Shown here piece by piece: positions 6,829-15,555 of a stretch of 22,911 nucleotides of DNA. Source of the DNA: JBBSEZ01 sp038239195 (GTDB taxonomy: Bacteria > Planctomycetota > Planctomycetia > Gemmatales > Gemmataceae); the NCBI GenBank assembly GCA_038239195.1, contig JBBSEZ010000125.1, positions 1-22,911 on the forward strand. The letters run 5' to 3'. The stretch's first letter is position 1, and each line of letters opens with the position of its first letter. The position numbers and the translations under genes are program-made. The notes beneath the pieces are model-generated. The model worked only from the letters and a program-made list of their open reading frames with translations, had not been told where the DNA came from and did no database searches.

Positions 6829-9030
6829 TCACTCCCGGCGCCCCCCGTGCGCCTTCAACCGCCCGACCGCCGCCTCCGCCGCCCCCGTCAGTCGCGCCCC
6901 CGGCGCCCCCTTCGCCCACGCGCGGAGAAGCCGCCGCGCCTCCGCCGTATCGGCCCACTCCAACACCTCGACCGCCCGCAGCGCCCGAAGCTCTTCCGCC
7001 GTCGGCCCTTTGTGCAGTTCGGCGAGCAACCTCGCCGCGCGAAGGCGCGGCTCGAGGGAGCCCGGTTTCTTCGCCGCCACCCGGAGCACGGGGGCGGCCC
7101 GGCCGCCAAGCGCTCGCAGTTCCTGGGTCGCCTTGTCGCGGGCATCGAAATCCGCACTATCGAGATCGGCGATCAGTCGGGCCAGGCGCTTCGGATCAAC
7201 CGCTTCGACCGGCTCGATCGTTTTCTCGAACAGAGCGACCGCCTCGGGTGGGCTCGCTAGCAACCGTCCCTGGGCGCGAAACGCCGGCGCCGCCTTGAGC
7301 TGGAGCAAGTCGGCCCACGCGGCAGCAAGCGCGCCGGCCGCCCGAGGCCGGGGCGGGCGCACGTTCCACGCCAGGACGGTCGTGTCCAGGCTGCCGGAGA
7401 GCAGCCTCCCATCCCGGGCGAAGGCCAGGCGCGTGACCCGGTCGCGGTGGCCGCGAAACTCGGCCCGCACCGACCAGGTCGCGACCTCCCACAGGCGGAT
7501 CGCGCCGTCGGGCGAGGCCGTCGCCAACGTCCGCCCGTCGGGCGCGAACGCCGCGCCCTGCGCGCCGATCGGCAGGCCTTCGGGCAACGCCACCACGCGC
7601 CGCCCCGTCGCCACGTCCCAGACGTAGACCTGATTGGCGGGGCGCTTCGCAACTCGCTGGATGAAGGGGGCCAGGGGGTCGCTGCCGGTGACGAGGGACC
7701 GGCCGTCAGGCGAGAACGCCAGGCCCTCGACGTAAAAGAGGTGGCCCGGCAAATCGTGCAGTTCCTTGCCGGTGGCCACGTCCCAGAGGCGGACGGCATA
7801 CGCCCCGAGCAAGGCGGTGGTGTTATCGGCTCGCTGATACGTCACCGCAAGCGTCTTCCCGTCGGGAGACAGCGCACTGCTCCACAGGTAATACGGCCTC
7901 ACCTTCTCGCCCTTGCGGAGGGCGAGGAACGACCGCTGTTCCTTGCCCGTCGCCACGTCCCAGGCCCGCACCCGGCCGTCGTTGAAATCGACCGTGATGA
8001 GGGCCTTCCCACCCGGGGCGAAGAACAAACGGTGGGCCTCGCCCTTGAACGCCGGAAACCGCTCGACGAACCGGCCGGCGCTCAGGTCGTACAGGCGGAG
8101 GCGGCTGCCGGTGACGCTCGCTTTCCACCGCCCCGGCAACTCGTACTTCACGCTCTCGTCCGGGGTGGGCCAGGCGAGGAATCGGCCATCGGGGCTCAGC
8201 GCGATGCCGCGCTGCCACGTGGCACTCAGCCGCCGCAGGTGGGCGCCGGTGCGCCCGTCCCAGACGTGAACGTCGCCGTCCTGGCCGCGCGCGACGACCC
8301 GTTTGCCGTCGGGCGCGACCAGCACCTGATCGACGGGGCTCTCCGCGCCCTCGGGGGTGAGCGGCCGGCCCGTGGCAGCGCCCCAGCGGCGGATTGCCCC
8401 GGCGACGGCGCCGGTCAGCACCTTGCCGTTGGCCGAGAAGTGCAGGCCGATGGCCTTGCCGTCCAGGCGCAACAATTCCTTCCCGTTGGAGACGGCGAAC
8501 AGCCGCGTGGAGGAACCGCCCGAGGCAGCGACGGTGAGCCCGTCCGGGGCGAAGGCGACGGAGCGGACGCTGCTGCCGTCGGGGAAGGGAATTTGTCTGC
8601 GTTCCTTTCCACTCTCCACGTCGAAGAGCCGGAGCAGGGGCTTCGGCCGGGCGCTGTCGTCCCCCGTGGCCAGCGCCTTGCCGTCGGCGGAAAACGCCAG
8701 GGAGCGCGTGCCGCCGCGAGCGGTCTCGAAGCGGCGCCGTTCCTTGCCGGTGGCGACCTCCCACAGCCGCACGAAATGGGTGCCCTTCTCGCTGTCGTAC
8801 CCGCCGCCCGCCAGCAACGTGCCGTCCGGCGAGAAGGCGACCGCGAACACGACGCTCTGGTGCCGGAACGTCCGGGCCACGGTCCCTCGGTCCAGGTCGA
8901 GCAGGTGAATCCCCTTGCCGTCGGCCGTGGCGACCGCCAGCGCCTTGCCGTCGGGAGCGAAGGCGATCCACTGCGTGATGGTGCGCGGGTTGGCGGTGGG
9001 GCACTCGATCTTCTGGAGCTCCTTGCCGGT
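6829..9030 (-). CDS. WD40 propeller and C-terminal helical domain of the ECF sigma/WD40 protein (after the frameshift)
   Basis: This is the C-terminal two thirds of the gene that begins at 10196. It is displaced by one base at about 9030 and continues the same protein in another frame. From TGKELQKIEC onward it carries about ten or more WD40 repeats, seen as recurring 'FAPDGKALA / FSPDGTLLA / LSPDGRFLA' and 'VRLWDVATGKEL' units, ending near LDTTVLAWNVRP. The last ~170 residues form a helical domain with a HEAT-like unit (LIADLDSADFDARDKATQEL), common at the C-terminus of such planctomycete proteins. The propeller probably lies on the far side of the membrane from the sigma domains and senses a ligand or partner; that is inference. 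If the frameshift is real, this part has no good start of its own and would not be made. Confidence 0.8.
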   Translation of the reverse strand, partial: TGKELQKIECPTANPRTITQWIAFAPDGKALAVATADGKGIHLLDLDRGTVARTFRHQSVVFAVAFSPDGTLLAGGGYDSEKGTHFVRLWEVATGKERRRFETARGGTRSLAFSADGKALATGDDSARPKPLLRLFDVESGKERRQIPFPDGSSVRSVAFAPDGLTVAASGGSSTRLFAVSNGKELLRLDGKAIGLHFSANGKVLTGAVAGAIRRWGAATGRPLTPEGAESPVDQVLVAPDGKRVVARGQDGDVHVWDGRTGAHLRRLSATWQRGIALSPDGRFLAWPTPDESVKYELPGRWKASVTGSRLRLYDLSAGRFVERFPAFKGEAHRLFFAPGGKALITVDFNDGRVRAWDVATGKEQRSFLALRKGEKVRPYYLWSSALSPDGKTLAVTYQRADNTTALLGAYAVRLWDVATGKELHDLPGHLFYVEGLAFSPDGRSLVTGSDPLAPFIQRVAKRPANQVYVWDVATGRRVVALPEGLPIGAQGAAFAPDGRTLATASPDGAIRLWEVATWSVRAEFRGHRDRVTRLAFARDGRLLSGSLDTTVLAWNVRPPRPRAAGALAAAWADLLQLKAAPAFRAQGRLLASPPEAVALFEKTIEPVEAVDPKRLARLIADLDSADFDARDKATQELRALGGRAAPVLRVAAKKPGSLEPRLRAARLLAELHKGPTAEELRALRAVEVLEWADTAEARRLLRAWAKGAPGARLTGAAEAAVGRLKAHGGRRE

Positions 9031-10196
9031 GCGGCGTCGCGGACGGAGACGGTGCTCCCCTCCTTGGTGGCGAGCTTTGTCCCGTCGGGGGAGAGGGCGA
9101 CCGCCTCGTTGAAGGTGCCCGCTTTCAGCACGTAGAGCTCCCGGCCCGTCGCGAGGTCGAACGCCCGCACGCAGCCAAATACGTGGTTTCCGCTCGCGGC
9201 GACGGCAACCTTCTCGTCGCGCGAAACGGCCAGGTTCGAGATGGGGGTGCCGTGCCGGTAGCGGGACGTGCCGAAGCGCAAGACGCTGTTGGCGGGGAGC
9301 GGGTCTTCGTCGCGAACGGGGGGCGCCGCCGCGCGCAATGCGGGCCCTTTGGGGGTGGGCCTCATTGCGACCTTCCCTCCCGAGGCGAGCGCCAGGCCGG
9401 CCAACCCGGCGAGCATCAGCGAACAGAACAGCAAGGGAGGAAGGAACCGGCGCGGCGCCTCCGGCGCGGCCAGCGCCAGCACCGCGGCCGGCAGGGCCTT
9501 CGACCACGGGGCCGCGCCCAGGGCGACCGCCCGCGCGAACAGGTCCGCCGGCACGGCGACCGCCGTCAACGGGGCGCGGGCCAGTGCCGCCGGCGCCAGC
9601 CCGCGCTCCGTGAGCCGCGCGGCCAACCGCTGCCGGCCGCGCTCCAGCCGCCCCTTCACCGCGCCGTCGGACCAGCCCAGTTGCCGGGCCGCCTCCTCGC
9701 GCGACAGCCCCTGGACACAGCAGAGCAACACTGCCAGACGGTCCTTTTCCGGCAACCGGGCCAGTTCCTCATCGACGACGCACATCAATTCCCGGCCGCT
9801 GGTCTCCGCCACCGGATCGCGCGAGGACGTGGCCGGCAGGGCCTGGGCCGCCTCGCGCTCGATCCGCCGCGCGTCCCGGGCCCGTGCCTTGCGCGCCTGG
9901 CGCAGCGCCACCGTGTACAACCAGTTCGCCAGCGGCGCCTGGCGCCCGAGCCGTTGCGCGGCCCGTGCGAGCGCAAGGAACGACGCCTGGAAGACGTCGT
10001 CGGCCTGCTCGCGATCGACCAACTGCCGGCGCGCCACGCTCAGGACCGGCCCGCCGTAGCGTCGCACCACCTCCGCGAAGGCGTCCTCATCCCGGCCCTG
10101 GGCGTACCGGGCGAGCAGTTCGGCGTCGGTGGGGGCACCGCCGACCAGCGCCTGGAGATAGCGGACCACGCTCGTCTGTTTTGTACCGGACCTCAT
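9031..10196 (-). CDS. ECF RNA polymerase sigma factor with membrane helix, N-terminal part of a sigma/WD40 fusion
   Basis: The ATG at 10196 has AGGAGG seven bases upstream. Residues about 25-105 are sigma region 2 (DAFAEVVRRYGGPVLSVARR, ADDVFQASFLALARAA, PLANWLYTVALRQARK). Residues about 140-195 are region 4 with its helix-turn-helix (LPEKDRLAVLLC, LSREEAARQLGWSDGAVKGR). A hydrophobic segment at 251-272 (FLPPLLFCSLMLAGLAGLAL) predicts one membrane helix, and WD40 repeats begin at about residue 305. ECF factors with C-terminal sensory extensions of this type are known from planctomycetes and are thought not to need a separate anti-sigma factor. At about 9030 the frame fails: after STVSVRDAA the expected ATGKEL continues one frame away, so one base is missing. 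Unshifted, the frame runs as nonsense to 8415. With the base restored the protein would be about 1122 residues. Confidence 0.88.
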
Positions 10197-10288
10197 GGCG
10201 CGACCTCCTGACCCGAGACACCTGGCTACCCTGGTACTTCCCGGTCGGAGGCTGGCGGCACGGAAATCGACGGCGAGGCTGCTCCCAC

Positions 10289-10321
10289 GCGCCCTCCGGC
10301 CCGTGCAGGCGAGGAGGGCGC
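10289..10321 (-). terminator. hairpin downstream of the DUF1080 gene
   Basis: GCGCCCTCC (10289-10297) and GGAGGGCGC (10313-10321) form a perfect 9-bp stem with a 15-base loop, 17 bases past the stop of the minus-strand gene ending at 10339. No T-run follows, so the role as a terminator is uncertain. Confidence 0.35.
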
Positions 10322-10338
10322 TGGGCGCTGCGTCCCGG

Positions 10339-10992
10339 CTACTCCTTCGTCGCCGGCAGTTCCTTGACCTCGATCTTCCGGAACTGGACGACCGAGCCGG
10401 GGTCGTGCTGCTGCAGCGCGAAGTGCCCCTTCTTGTAGCGCCACTTCGGGTCGCGCCACTCGACCGTCTTCTTGCCGTTGACGAGAATGGTGATCTTGTC
10501 GCCGACGGCGATCACCTCCTGCGTGAACCACTCGTCTGGCTTGTGCGGCGACTTGAGCACCAGGTTCTCCTTGACCTTGCGCATGTCGCCGCTGGAAGGG
10601 TAGAGGCTGCCCGTGCGGACGGGGTCGCCGTGCGTGGCGTTGATCTGGGCCTCGTAACCGGCCGGAAAGCCGCCCCCGAACTTCGTGCGGAAATACTGCC
10701 CGCTGTTGCCCTTGTCGTTGATCTTGGCCTCGACGCGGAAGTGGAAGTTCTCGTAGTCGCCGCGCTCGCTGAAGAGATGGCTCGCCGGGCCGCTGCCGAT
10801 CAGCACGCCATCCTCGACCTTCCACTTGCCTGGGCCCTTGGGGAACGTCTTCCAGCCGGTCAGGTCCTTGCCGTTGAACAGCGGCACCCAGCCGGTCTCG
10901 TTCACCGCCTTCTTCTCTTCGCCCAACCCGGGGCCAGCCAGCCCGGCCAGCCCCGCCAACAACGCACCCACTGACAGTAGACGTCGCATCAT
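10339..10992 (-). CDS. secreted DUF1080 (3-keto-disaccharide hydrolase-like) protein
   Basis: A 217-residue exported protein. Two consecutive ATGs (10992 and 10989) follow GGGAG. The frame extends to 11241, but that part is translated repeat DNA and is not credible. The N-terminus is a signal peptide (MMRRLLSVGALLAGLAGLAGPGLG). The rest is a DUF1080 domain, a concanavalin-like beta-sandwich, with the family hallmarks GWVPLFNGKDLTGWKTF near the start, DYENFHFRVEAKINDKGNSG in the middle and VQFRKIEVKEL at the end. DUF1080 proteins are abundant in planctomycetes and have been linked to hydrolysis of 3-keto-glycosides and other glycan breakdown outside the cytoplasm. The exact substrate cannot be read here. 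It is transcribed towards the sigma/WD40 gene, 142 bases upstream of it. Confidence 0.9.
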   Translation of the reverse strand: MMRRLLSVGALLAGLAGLAGPGLGEEKKAVNETGWVPLFNGKDLTGWKTFPKGPGKWKVEDGVLIGSGPASHLFSERGDYENFHFRVEAKINDKGNSGQYFRTKFGGGFPAGYEAQINATHGDPVRTGSLYPSSGDMRKVKENLVLKSPHKPDEWFTQEVIAVGDKITILVNGKKTVEWRDPKWRYKKGHFALQQHDPGSVVQFRKIEVKELPATKE

Positions 10993-11070
10993 CCCGGCTC
11001 CCTTGAAAAGGCCTGTAATCGACCGGGGGTCAATGTAGGCTGCGCGGCGCGCGGCGGCAGCGCCGGGCAC

Positions 11071-11205
11071 TTCCCTCACCCCCCAACCCCCTCTCCCAGA
11101 ACGGGAGAGGGGGAGAGGAAACGGCGACCGTGGAGAGAAAAGCTCGCCCTCCCCATCTGGCTCCCCCTCTCCCTCCTTGGGAGAGGGGGTTGGGGGGTGA
11201 GGGAA
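11071..11205. repeat. 27-bp perfect inverted repeat (REP/MITE-like element)
   Basis: Positions 11071-11097 are the exact reverse complement of 11179-11205 (27 of 27). Each end also carries a small palindrome: CTCTCCC-agaac-GGGAGAG (11091-11109) and CTCTCCC-tcctt-GGGAGAG (11169-11187). The 81-base centre encodes nothing convincing. Short GGGAGAGGG palindromes of this type are common as dispersed extragenic repeats in GC-rich bacteria. The element fills most of the 349-base gap between the divergent DUF1080 and aceE genes; I see no clear aceE promoter in the remainder. Confidence 0.75.
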
Positions 11206-11341
11206 GAGTGGCCGCCCGCGAGGCGCGCCCCGGAAACCCATCTACCCCTCTTCCGGGAAATCCAATACCAATAACGCTAGGCGGCACCGGAGGCCGCCGT
11301 GGGCGGAACCAGAGAGCGACAGGTCGCGGGGAGCTCAAACC

Positions 11342-14116
11342 ATGACAGGTGAAGGGACCAGGGAGCGCGAGGCTCAATCGACCTCCGCACAGACCAACGG
11401 CGCCGCCGAACACCTCACCAACGACAGCGACCAGGCCAACGAGGACGCCCTCGAGACGAGCGAATGGCTCGAATCGCTCGACGCGGTCGTCTACCTCGAA
11501 GGCAAGGAGCGGGCCACCAACCTCCTCGGCCAACTCGGCCAGCATGCCGAGCGCAGCGGTGTTGCGGTGCCCTTCTCGGCCAACACGGCCTACGTCAACA
11601 CCATCCCCGCCGAGCGGCAGCCTCCATTCCCTGGCGACCGCGCCCTCGAACGCAGCATCAAGAGCGTGGTTCGCTGGAACGCGATGGCCATGGTCGTCCA
11701 GGCCAACGAGGCCGACAAGACCATCGGCGGGCACATCGGCACCTTCGCCTCCTCGGCCACGCTCTACGAGGTCGGCTTCAACCACTTCTTCCGCGGGCCC
11801 GACGCCCCCGGCGGGGCCGACCTCGTCTACTTCCAGGGCCATGCCTCGCCCGGCATCTACGCCCGCGCCTTTCTCGAAGGCAGGCTCTCCGAGAAACAGC
11901 TCAAGAACTTCCGCCGCGAGCTCGCCGAGGGCGGGGGGCTGTCGTCCTACCCCCACCCCTGGCTGATGCCGACCTTCTGGCAGTTCCCGACCGTGTCGAT
12001 GGGCCTCGGCCCCATCATGGCCATCTACCAGGCGCGCTACAACCGCTACCTCGAAAACCGCGGGCTCAAGCCGGCCTCCGATCAGAAGGTCTGGTGCTTC
12101 CTCGGCGATGGCGAGATGGACGAGCCCGAGTCGCTCGGCGCCATCACCCTCGCCTCGCGCGAAAAGCTCGACAACCTCGTGTTCGTCATCAACTGCAACC
12201 TCCAGCGCCTCGACGGCCCCGTGCGCGGCAACGGCAAGATCGTCCAGGAGCTCGAGGCCGCCTTCCGCGGGGCAGGGTGGAACTGCGTCAAGGTGCTCTG
12301 GGGCAGCGACTGGGACCCGCTCCTCGCCGCCGACAAGAGCGGGCTGCTGATAAAGCGGATGGACGAGGTCGTCGATGGCGATTACATGAAATACGCCGTC
12401 AGCGAGGGGAAATACGTTCGCAAGGAGTTCTTCGGCAAGTACCCCGAGCTGCTGGAGTTGGTCAAAGACCTCACCGACGAGCAGCTCGCGGGCCTGAAAC
12501 GTGGCGGACACGACCCGGTCAAGGTCTACGCCGGCTACAAGGCCGCCGTCGAGCACAAGGGGGCCCCGACGGTGGTCCTCGTCAGCACGGTCAAGGGCTA
12601 CGGGCTGGGCAAGTTCGGCGAGGGCATGCTCAGCATCCACAACATCAAGGTCTTCAAGGAGAAGCAGAAGGTCCTGCAGCACTTCCTCGCCCGCTTCAAG
12701 CTCCCCCTCTCCGACGAGCAGGCCAATCGCGCTCAGCTCTACAAGCCCGCCGACAGCTCCCCCGAGATGAAATACCTGCACGAGCGCCGAAAGAAGCTGG
12801 GCGGCTACCTGCCGACGCGCTCGACGAAATGCCCCACGTTGACGCCGCCCGGCAAGGACTTCATCGACCACTACAGCAAGGGCGCCGGCAAGCTCACGCC
12901 CTCGACGACGCAGGTGTTCGTGGACATGATCGACCGACTGCTCAAGGACAAGAAGGGCCTGGGCAAGTACGTCGTGCCGATCATCCCCGACGAGGCCCGC
13001 ACCTTCGGCATGGACCCGCTGTTCACGACGTACAAGATCTACTCCAGCGTCGGGCAGAACTACAGTCCCGTAGACGACGAAAGCGCCTACGCCTACCGCG
13101 AGGCCAAGAGTGGCCAGATCCTCGAGGAGGGCATCACCGAGGCCGGCTCGATGTCGTCGTTCATCGCGGCCGGCACCGCCTACGCGACCCACGGCGTGCC
13201 GACGATCCCGTTCTTCATCTACTATTCGATGTTCGGCTTCCAGCGCATCGGCGACCTGATCTGGGCCGCGGCCGACCTGCGGGCGCGCGGGTTCCTGCTC
13301 GGGGCCACCGCCGGCCGGACCACGCTCAACGGCGAGGGGCTCCAGCACGAGGACGGCCACAGTCACGTGCTGGCCTCGACCGTGCCGAACCTGATGGCCT
13401 ACGACCCCACCTTCTCCTACGAGTTGGCTGTCATTCTGCGCGACGGCATCCGGCGGATGTACGGCGAGGGCGCCACGGAAGACGTGTTTTATTACATTAC
13501 CCTCTACAACGACAACTACCCGATGCCTCCCATGCCCGAGGCCCCGTCCCGCGAGGCGGTCGAGGAGGGCATCCTCAAGGGCCTGTACAAGTTGCGCCCC
13601 TCGACGCTCTCGACGCGCGGCCCCAAGGTCCAACTCTTCGGCAGCGGGCCGATCCTCATCCAGGTGCTTCGGGCCCAGGAGCTCCTGGCCCGCGAGTTCG
13701 GCGTGGCGGCCGACGTCTGGAGCGTGACCAGCTACAAGGAACTGCGCCGCGACGCCCTCGAGGCCGAGCGCTGGAACTTCCTGCACCCGACGGCCACGCC
13801 GAAGAAGTCCTACGTGGAGCAAGTCCTGGCCAACGAGGAGGGCGTGTTCCTGGCGGCGAGCGACTACATGCGTTCGCTGCCGGAGATGATCGCCCGCTGG
13901 GTGCCGGGCGGGCTCTACCCGCTGGGGACCGACGGCTTCGGCCGCAGCGAGACGCGGGCCAACCTGCGGCGCCACTTCGAGGTCGATGGAGAGTGCATCG
14001 CCGCGGCGGCGCTCTACCAGCTCAGCCGCAAGGGCGCGATCAAGCCGGCCGCCGTGCAGGAGGCGATCGTGAAGCTGGGCATCGACCCGGAGAAGATCAG
14101 CCCGCTAGGGGCCTGA
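11342..14116 (+). CDS. aceE: pyruvate dehydrogenase E1 component, homodimeric type
   Basis: E1 uses thiamine diphosphate to decarboxylate pyruvate and passes the acetyl group to the lipoyl arm of E2. The ATG is preceded by GGGGAG at 8 bases. At 924 residues it is the large single-chain form (E. coli AceE has 887), with about 25 extra polar residues at the N-terminus. The TPP/magnesium motif is at about 253-292: GDGEMDEPESLGAITLASR, then INCNLQRLDGPVRGN. Other AceE hallmarks are ADKTIGGHIGTFASSATLYEVGFNHFF, the substrate-loop region YFQGHASPGIYARAFLEGR and LLGATAGRTTLNGEGLQHEDGHS (split here only for reading). It is the first gene of aceE-aceF-lpdA, with 13 bases to aceF. Confidence 0.97.
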   Translation: MTGEGTREREAQSTSAQTNGAAEHLTNDSDQANEDALETSEWLESLDAVVYLEGKERATNLLGQLGQHAERSGVAVPFSANTAYVNTIPAERQPPFPGDRALERSIKSVVRWNAMAMVVQANEADKTIGGHIGTFASSATLYEVGFNHFFRGPDAPGGADLVYFQGHASPGIYARAFLEGRLSEKQLKNFRRELAEGGGLSSYPHPWLMPTFWQFPTVSMGLGPIMAIYQARYNRYLENRGLKPASDQKVWCFLGDGEMDEPESLGAITLASREKLDNLVFVINCNLQRLDGPVRGNGKIVQELEAAFRGAGWNCVKVLWGSDWDPLLAADKSGLLIKRMDEVVDGDYMKYAVSEGKYVRKEFFGKYPELLELVKDLTDEQLAGLKRGGHDPVKVYAGYKAAVEHKGAPTVVLVSTVKGYGLGKFGEGMLSIHNIKVFKEKQKVLQHFLARFKLPLSDEQANRAQLYKPADSSPEMKYLHERRKKLGGYLPTRSTKCPTLTPPGKDFIDHYSKGAGKLTPSTTQVFVDMIDRLLKDKKGLGKYVVPIIPDEARTFGMDPLFTTYKIYSSVGQNYSPVDDESAYAYREAKSGQILEEGITEAGSMSSFIAAGTAYATHGVPTIPFFIYYSMFGFQRIGDLIWAAADLRARGFLLGATAGRTTLNGEGLQHEDGHSHVLASTVPNLMAYDPTFSYELAVILRDGIRRMYGEGATEDVFYYITLYNDNYPMPPMPEAPSREAVEEGILKGLYKLRPSTLSTRGPKVQLFGSGPILIQVLRAQELLAREFGVAADVWSVTSYKELRRDALEAERWNFLHPTATPKKSYVEQVLANEEGVFLAASDYMRSLPEMIARWVPGGLYPLGTDGFGRSETRANLRRHFEVDGECIAAAALYQLSRKGAIKPAAVQEAIVKLGIDPEKISPLGA

Positions 14117-14129
14117 AGAGAGGAAAGCG

Positions 14130-15425
14130 ATGGCGAACGAGATCAAGCTGCCCAAGCTGAAAGAGAACGTCGAGGCGGTCGAGGTCAACGAGATCCTCGT
14201 CGCTTCCGGGCAGGACGTCGAGAAGGACCAGCCGTTGATGGTGGTCAACGCCGACAAGTCCAACATGGAGGTCTCCGCCCCCGTCGCCGGGCGCCTCGTC
14301 GAGTTCCGCGTCAAGGTCGGCGACGAGCTCAAGATCGGGCAGGTCTACTGCGTCATCGAGGCCAACGGCGAGGCCGTCGGCGGAAAGGCCCCGGCCGCCA
14401 AGGCGGAGCCGGCGAAGAAGGAGCCGGAAGCTCCCAAATCGGCCCCCGCGGCGAAGAAAGAGCCCGACAAGAAGGAGCCCGACAAGAAGCCGGCGCTGGC
14501 CCCCAATCGCGCGCCCGCCGCAGCGCCGGCCGCCAAGGGCGACAGTCGCCCCGATCTCGTCCTCGCCGGCCCCGCCACGCGCTGGCTGGCCCGGAAGCTG
14601 AACGTCGATCTGCGTTCCGTGCGCGGCAGCGGGCCGAAGGGGCGCATCACCGAGGACGACGTCAAGTCTCAGTTTGGCGGAGGAGGGCTGGTCGCGGTCG
14701 GGGGGGGCGTGCAGGCCCCGCCGCTGCCGAACTTCGAGGAGTTTGGCGAGGTCGTCCGCGAGCCGCTCAACCGCGTGCGCAAGCTGACGGCGCAGAAGAT
14801 GAGCCTGTCGTGGTCGCTCATCCCGCACGTGACGCAGAACGACGTCGCCGACATAACCGACCTGGAGGCGTTCCGCAAGCAGCAGGAAGGGAAGGGGCTG
14901 AAGCTCACCGTGACGGCGTTCGCCCTCAAGGCGTGCGCCATTGCGCTGAAGCAGTTCCCGACCTTCAACAGCACGCTCGACCTCGCGGGCGGGGAACTGA
15001 TCCTGAAGAAGTATTATCACCTCGGCGTGGCCGTCGATACCAAGGGCGGCCTGCTGGTGCCGGTGATCCGCGACGTGGACAAGAAGGGCATCGAGGAGCT
15101 GGGCAAGGAGCTGACGGAGACGGCCGACCGGGCACGCCAGGGCAAGGTGGACATGAGTGGGGGCACGTTCACGATCACCAACCTCGGCGGGATCGGCGGG
15201 ACCGGCTTCACGCCGATCGTGAACCATCCCGAGGTGGCCATCCTGGGCCTGTCGCGCAGCCGGATGCAGCCGACGGTCCGCGAAGGCCAGATCGTGTCGC
15301 GGCTCCTCCTGCCGCTGTCGCTGTCGTACGACCACCGCGTGATCGACGGCGCCGACGCCGCCCGCTTCGCGCGCCGCGTGGCCGACCTGCTCGAGAGCCC
15401 GTGGCTGATGCTGCTGCATGCGTAG
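14130..15425 (+). CDS. aceF: pyruvate dehydrogenase E2, dihydrolipoamide acetyltransferase
   Basis: E2 forms the core of the complex and transfers acetyl from its lipoyl arm to CoA. At 431 residues it has one lipoyl domain (1-78; lipoylated Lys43 in NADKSNMEV). A flexible Ala/Pro/Lys linker follows (about 80-143, with KKEPDKKEPDKK repeats), then a peripheral-subunit-binding domain (about 144-185, GPATRWLARKLNVDLRSVRG and GRITEDDV). The catalytic acetyltransferase domain (about 205-431) ends with DHRVIDGADAARF, where His402 and Asp406 are the expected catalytic residues. E. coli AceF has three lipoyl domains; one is common elsewhere. An AGAGGAAAG ribosome site precedes the ATG, and translation is probably coupled to aceE, 13 bases upstream. 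Confidence 0.96.
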   Translation: MANEIKLPKLKENVEAVEVNEILVASGQDVEKDQPLMVVNADKSNMEVSAPVAGRLVEFRVKVGDELKIGQVYCVIEANGEAVGGKAPAAKAEPAKKEPEAPKSAPAAKKEPDKKEPDKKPALAPNRAPAAAPAAKGDSRPDLVLAGPATRWLARKLNVDLRSVRGSGPKGRITEDDVKSQFGGGGLVAVGGGVQAPPLPNFEEFGEVVREPLNRVRKLTAQKMSLSWSLIPHVTQNDVADITDLEAFRKQQEGKGLKLTVTAFALKACAIALKQFPTFNSTLDLAGGELILKKYYHLGVAVDTKGGLLVPVIRDVDKKGIEELGKELTETADRARQGKVDMSGGTFTITNLGGIGGTGFTPIVNHPEVAILGLSRSRMQPTVREGQIVSRLLLPLSLSYDHRVIDGADAARFARRVADLLESPWLMLLHA

Positions 15426-15454
15426 AATAAGGAGACGGGCAGGACTTGTTTCCT

Positions 15455-15513
15455 GTAGGACGGCTCTCCTGAGCCGTCCTACTGATCTGGACGGCTCGGG
15501 AGAGCCGTCCTAC
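15455..15513. repeat. double-hairpin repeat, copy 1 (aceF-lpdA gap)
   Basis: The first hairpin is a perfect 12-bp stem (GTAGGACGGCTC, 15455-15466, with 15471-15482; loop TCCT). The second is a perfect 9-bp stem (GGACGGCTC, 15489-15497, with GAGCCGTCC, 15502-15510; loop GGGA), followed by TAC. The same two-hairpin unit recurs at 17036-17096. It occupies the 130-base gap between aceF and lpdA and could partly terminate or stabilise the aceEF transcript. Confidence 0.8.
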
Positions 15514-15555
15514 CCATATGCTCCTGCCGGTCGCCGAAGCGGGGTAAACCACACG

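Noticed and set aside
5150..7627. 825-codon plus-strand frame
   Set aside because: It runs antisense through two well-supported minus-strand genes and its translation changes character at their boundaries; a GC-driven shadow.
9019..9040. Programmed ribosomal frameshift in the sigma/WD40 gene
   Set aside because: No slippery heptamer or nearby stimulatory structure that I can see; a plain indel or assembly error is simpler.
10993..11241. N-terminal extension of the DUF1080 protein
   Set aside because: The extra 83 codons translate the inverted-repeat element and would mask a clear signal peptide with its own ribosome site.
11030..13975. Very long minus-strand frame (981 codons) opposite aceE
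   Set aside because: High-GC shadow of aceE, with His/Arg/Val/Gly-rich composition and no domain; aceE on the plus strand is unmistakable.
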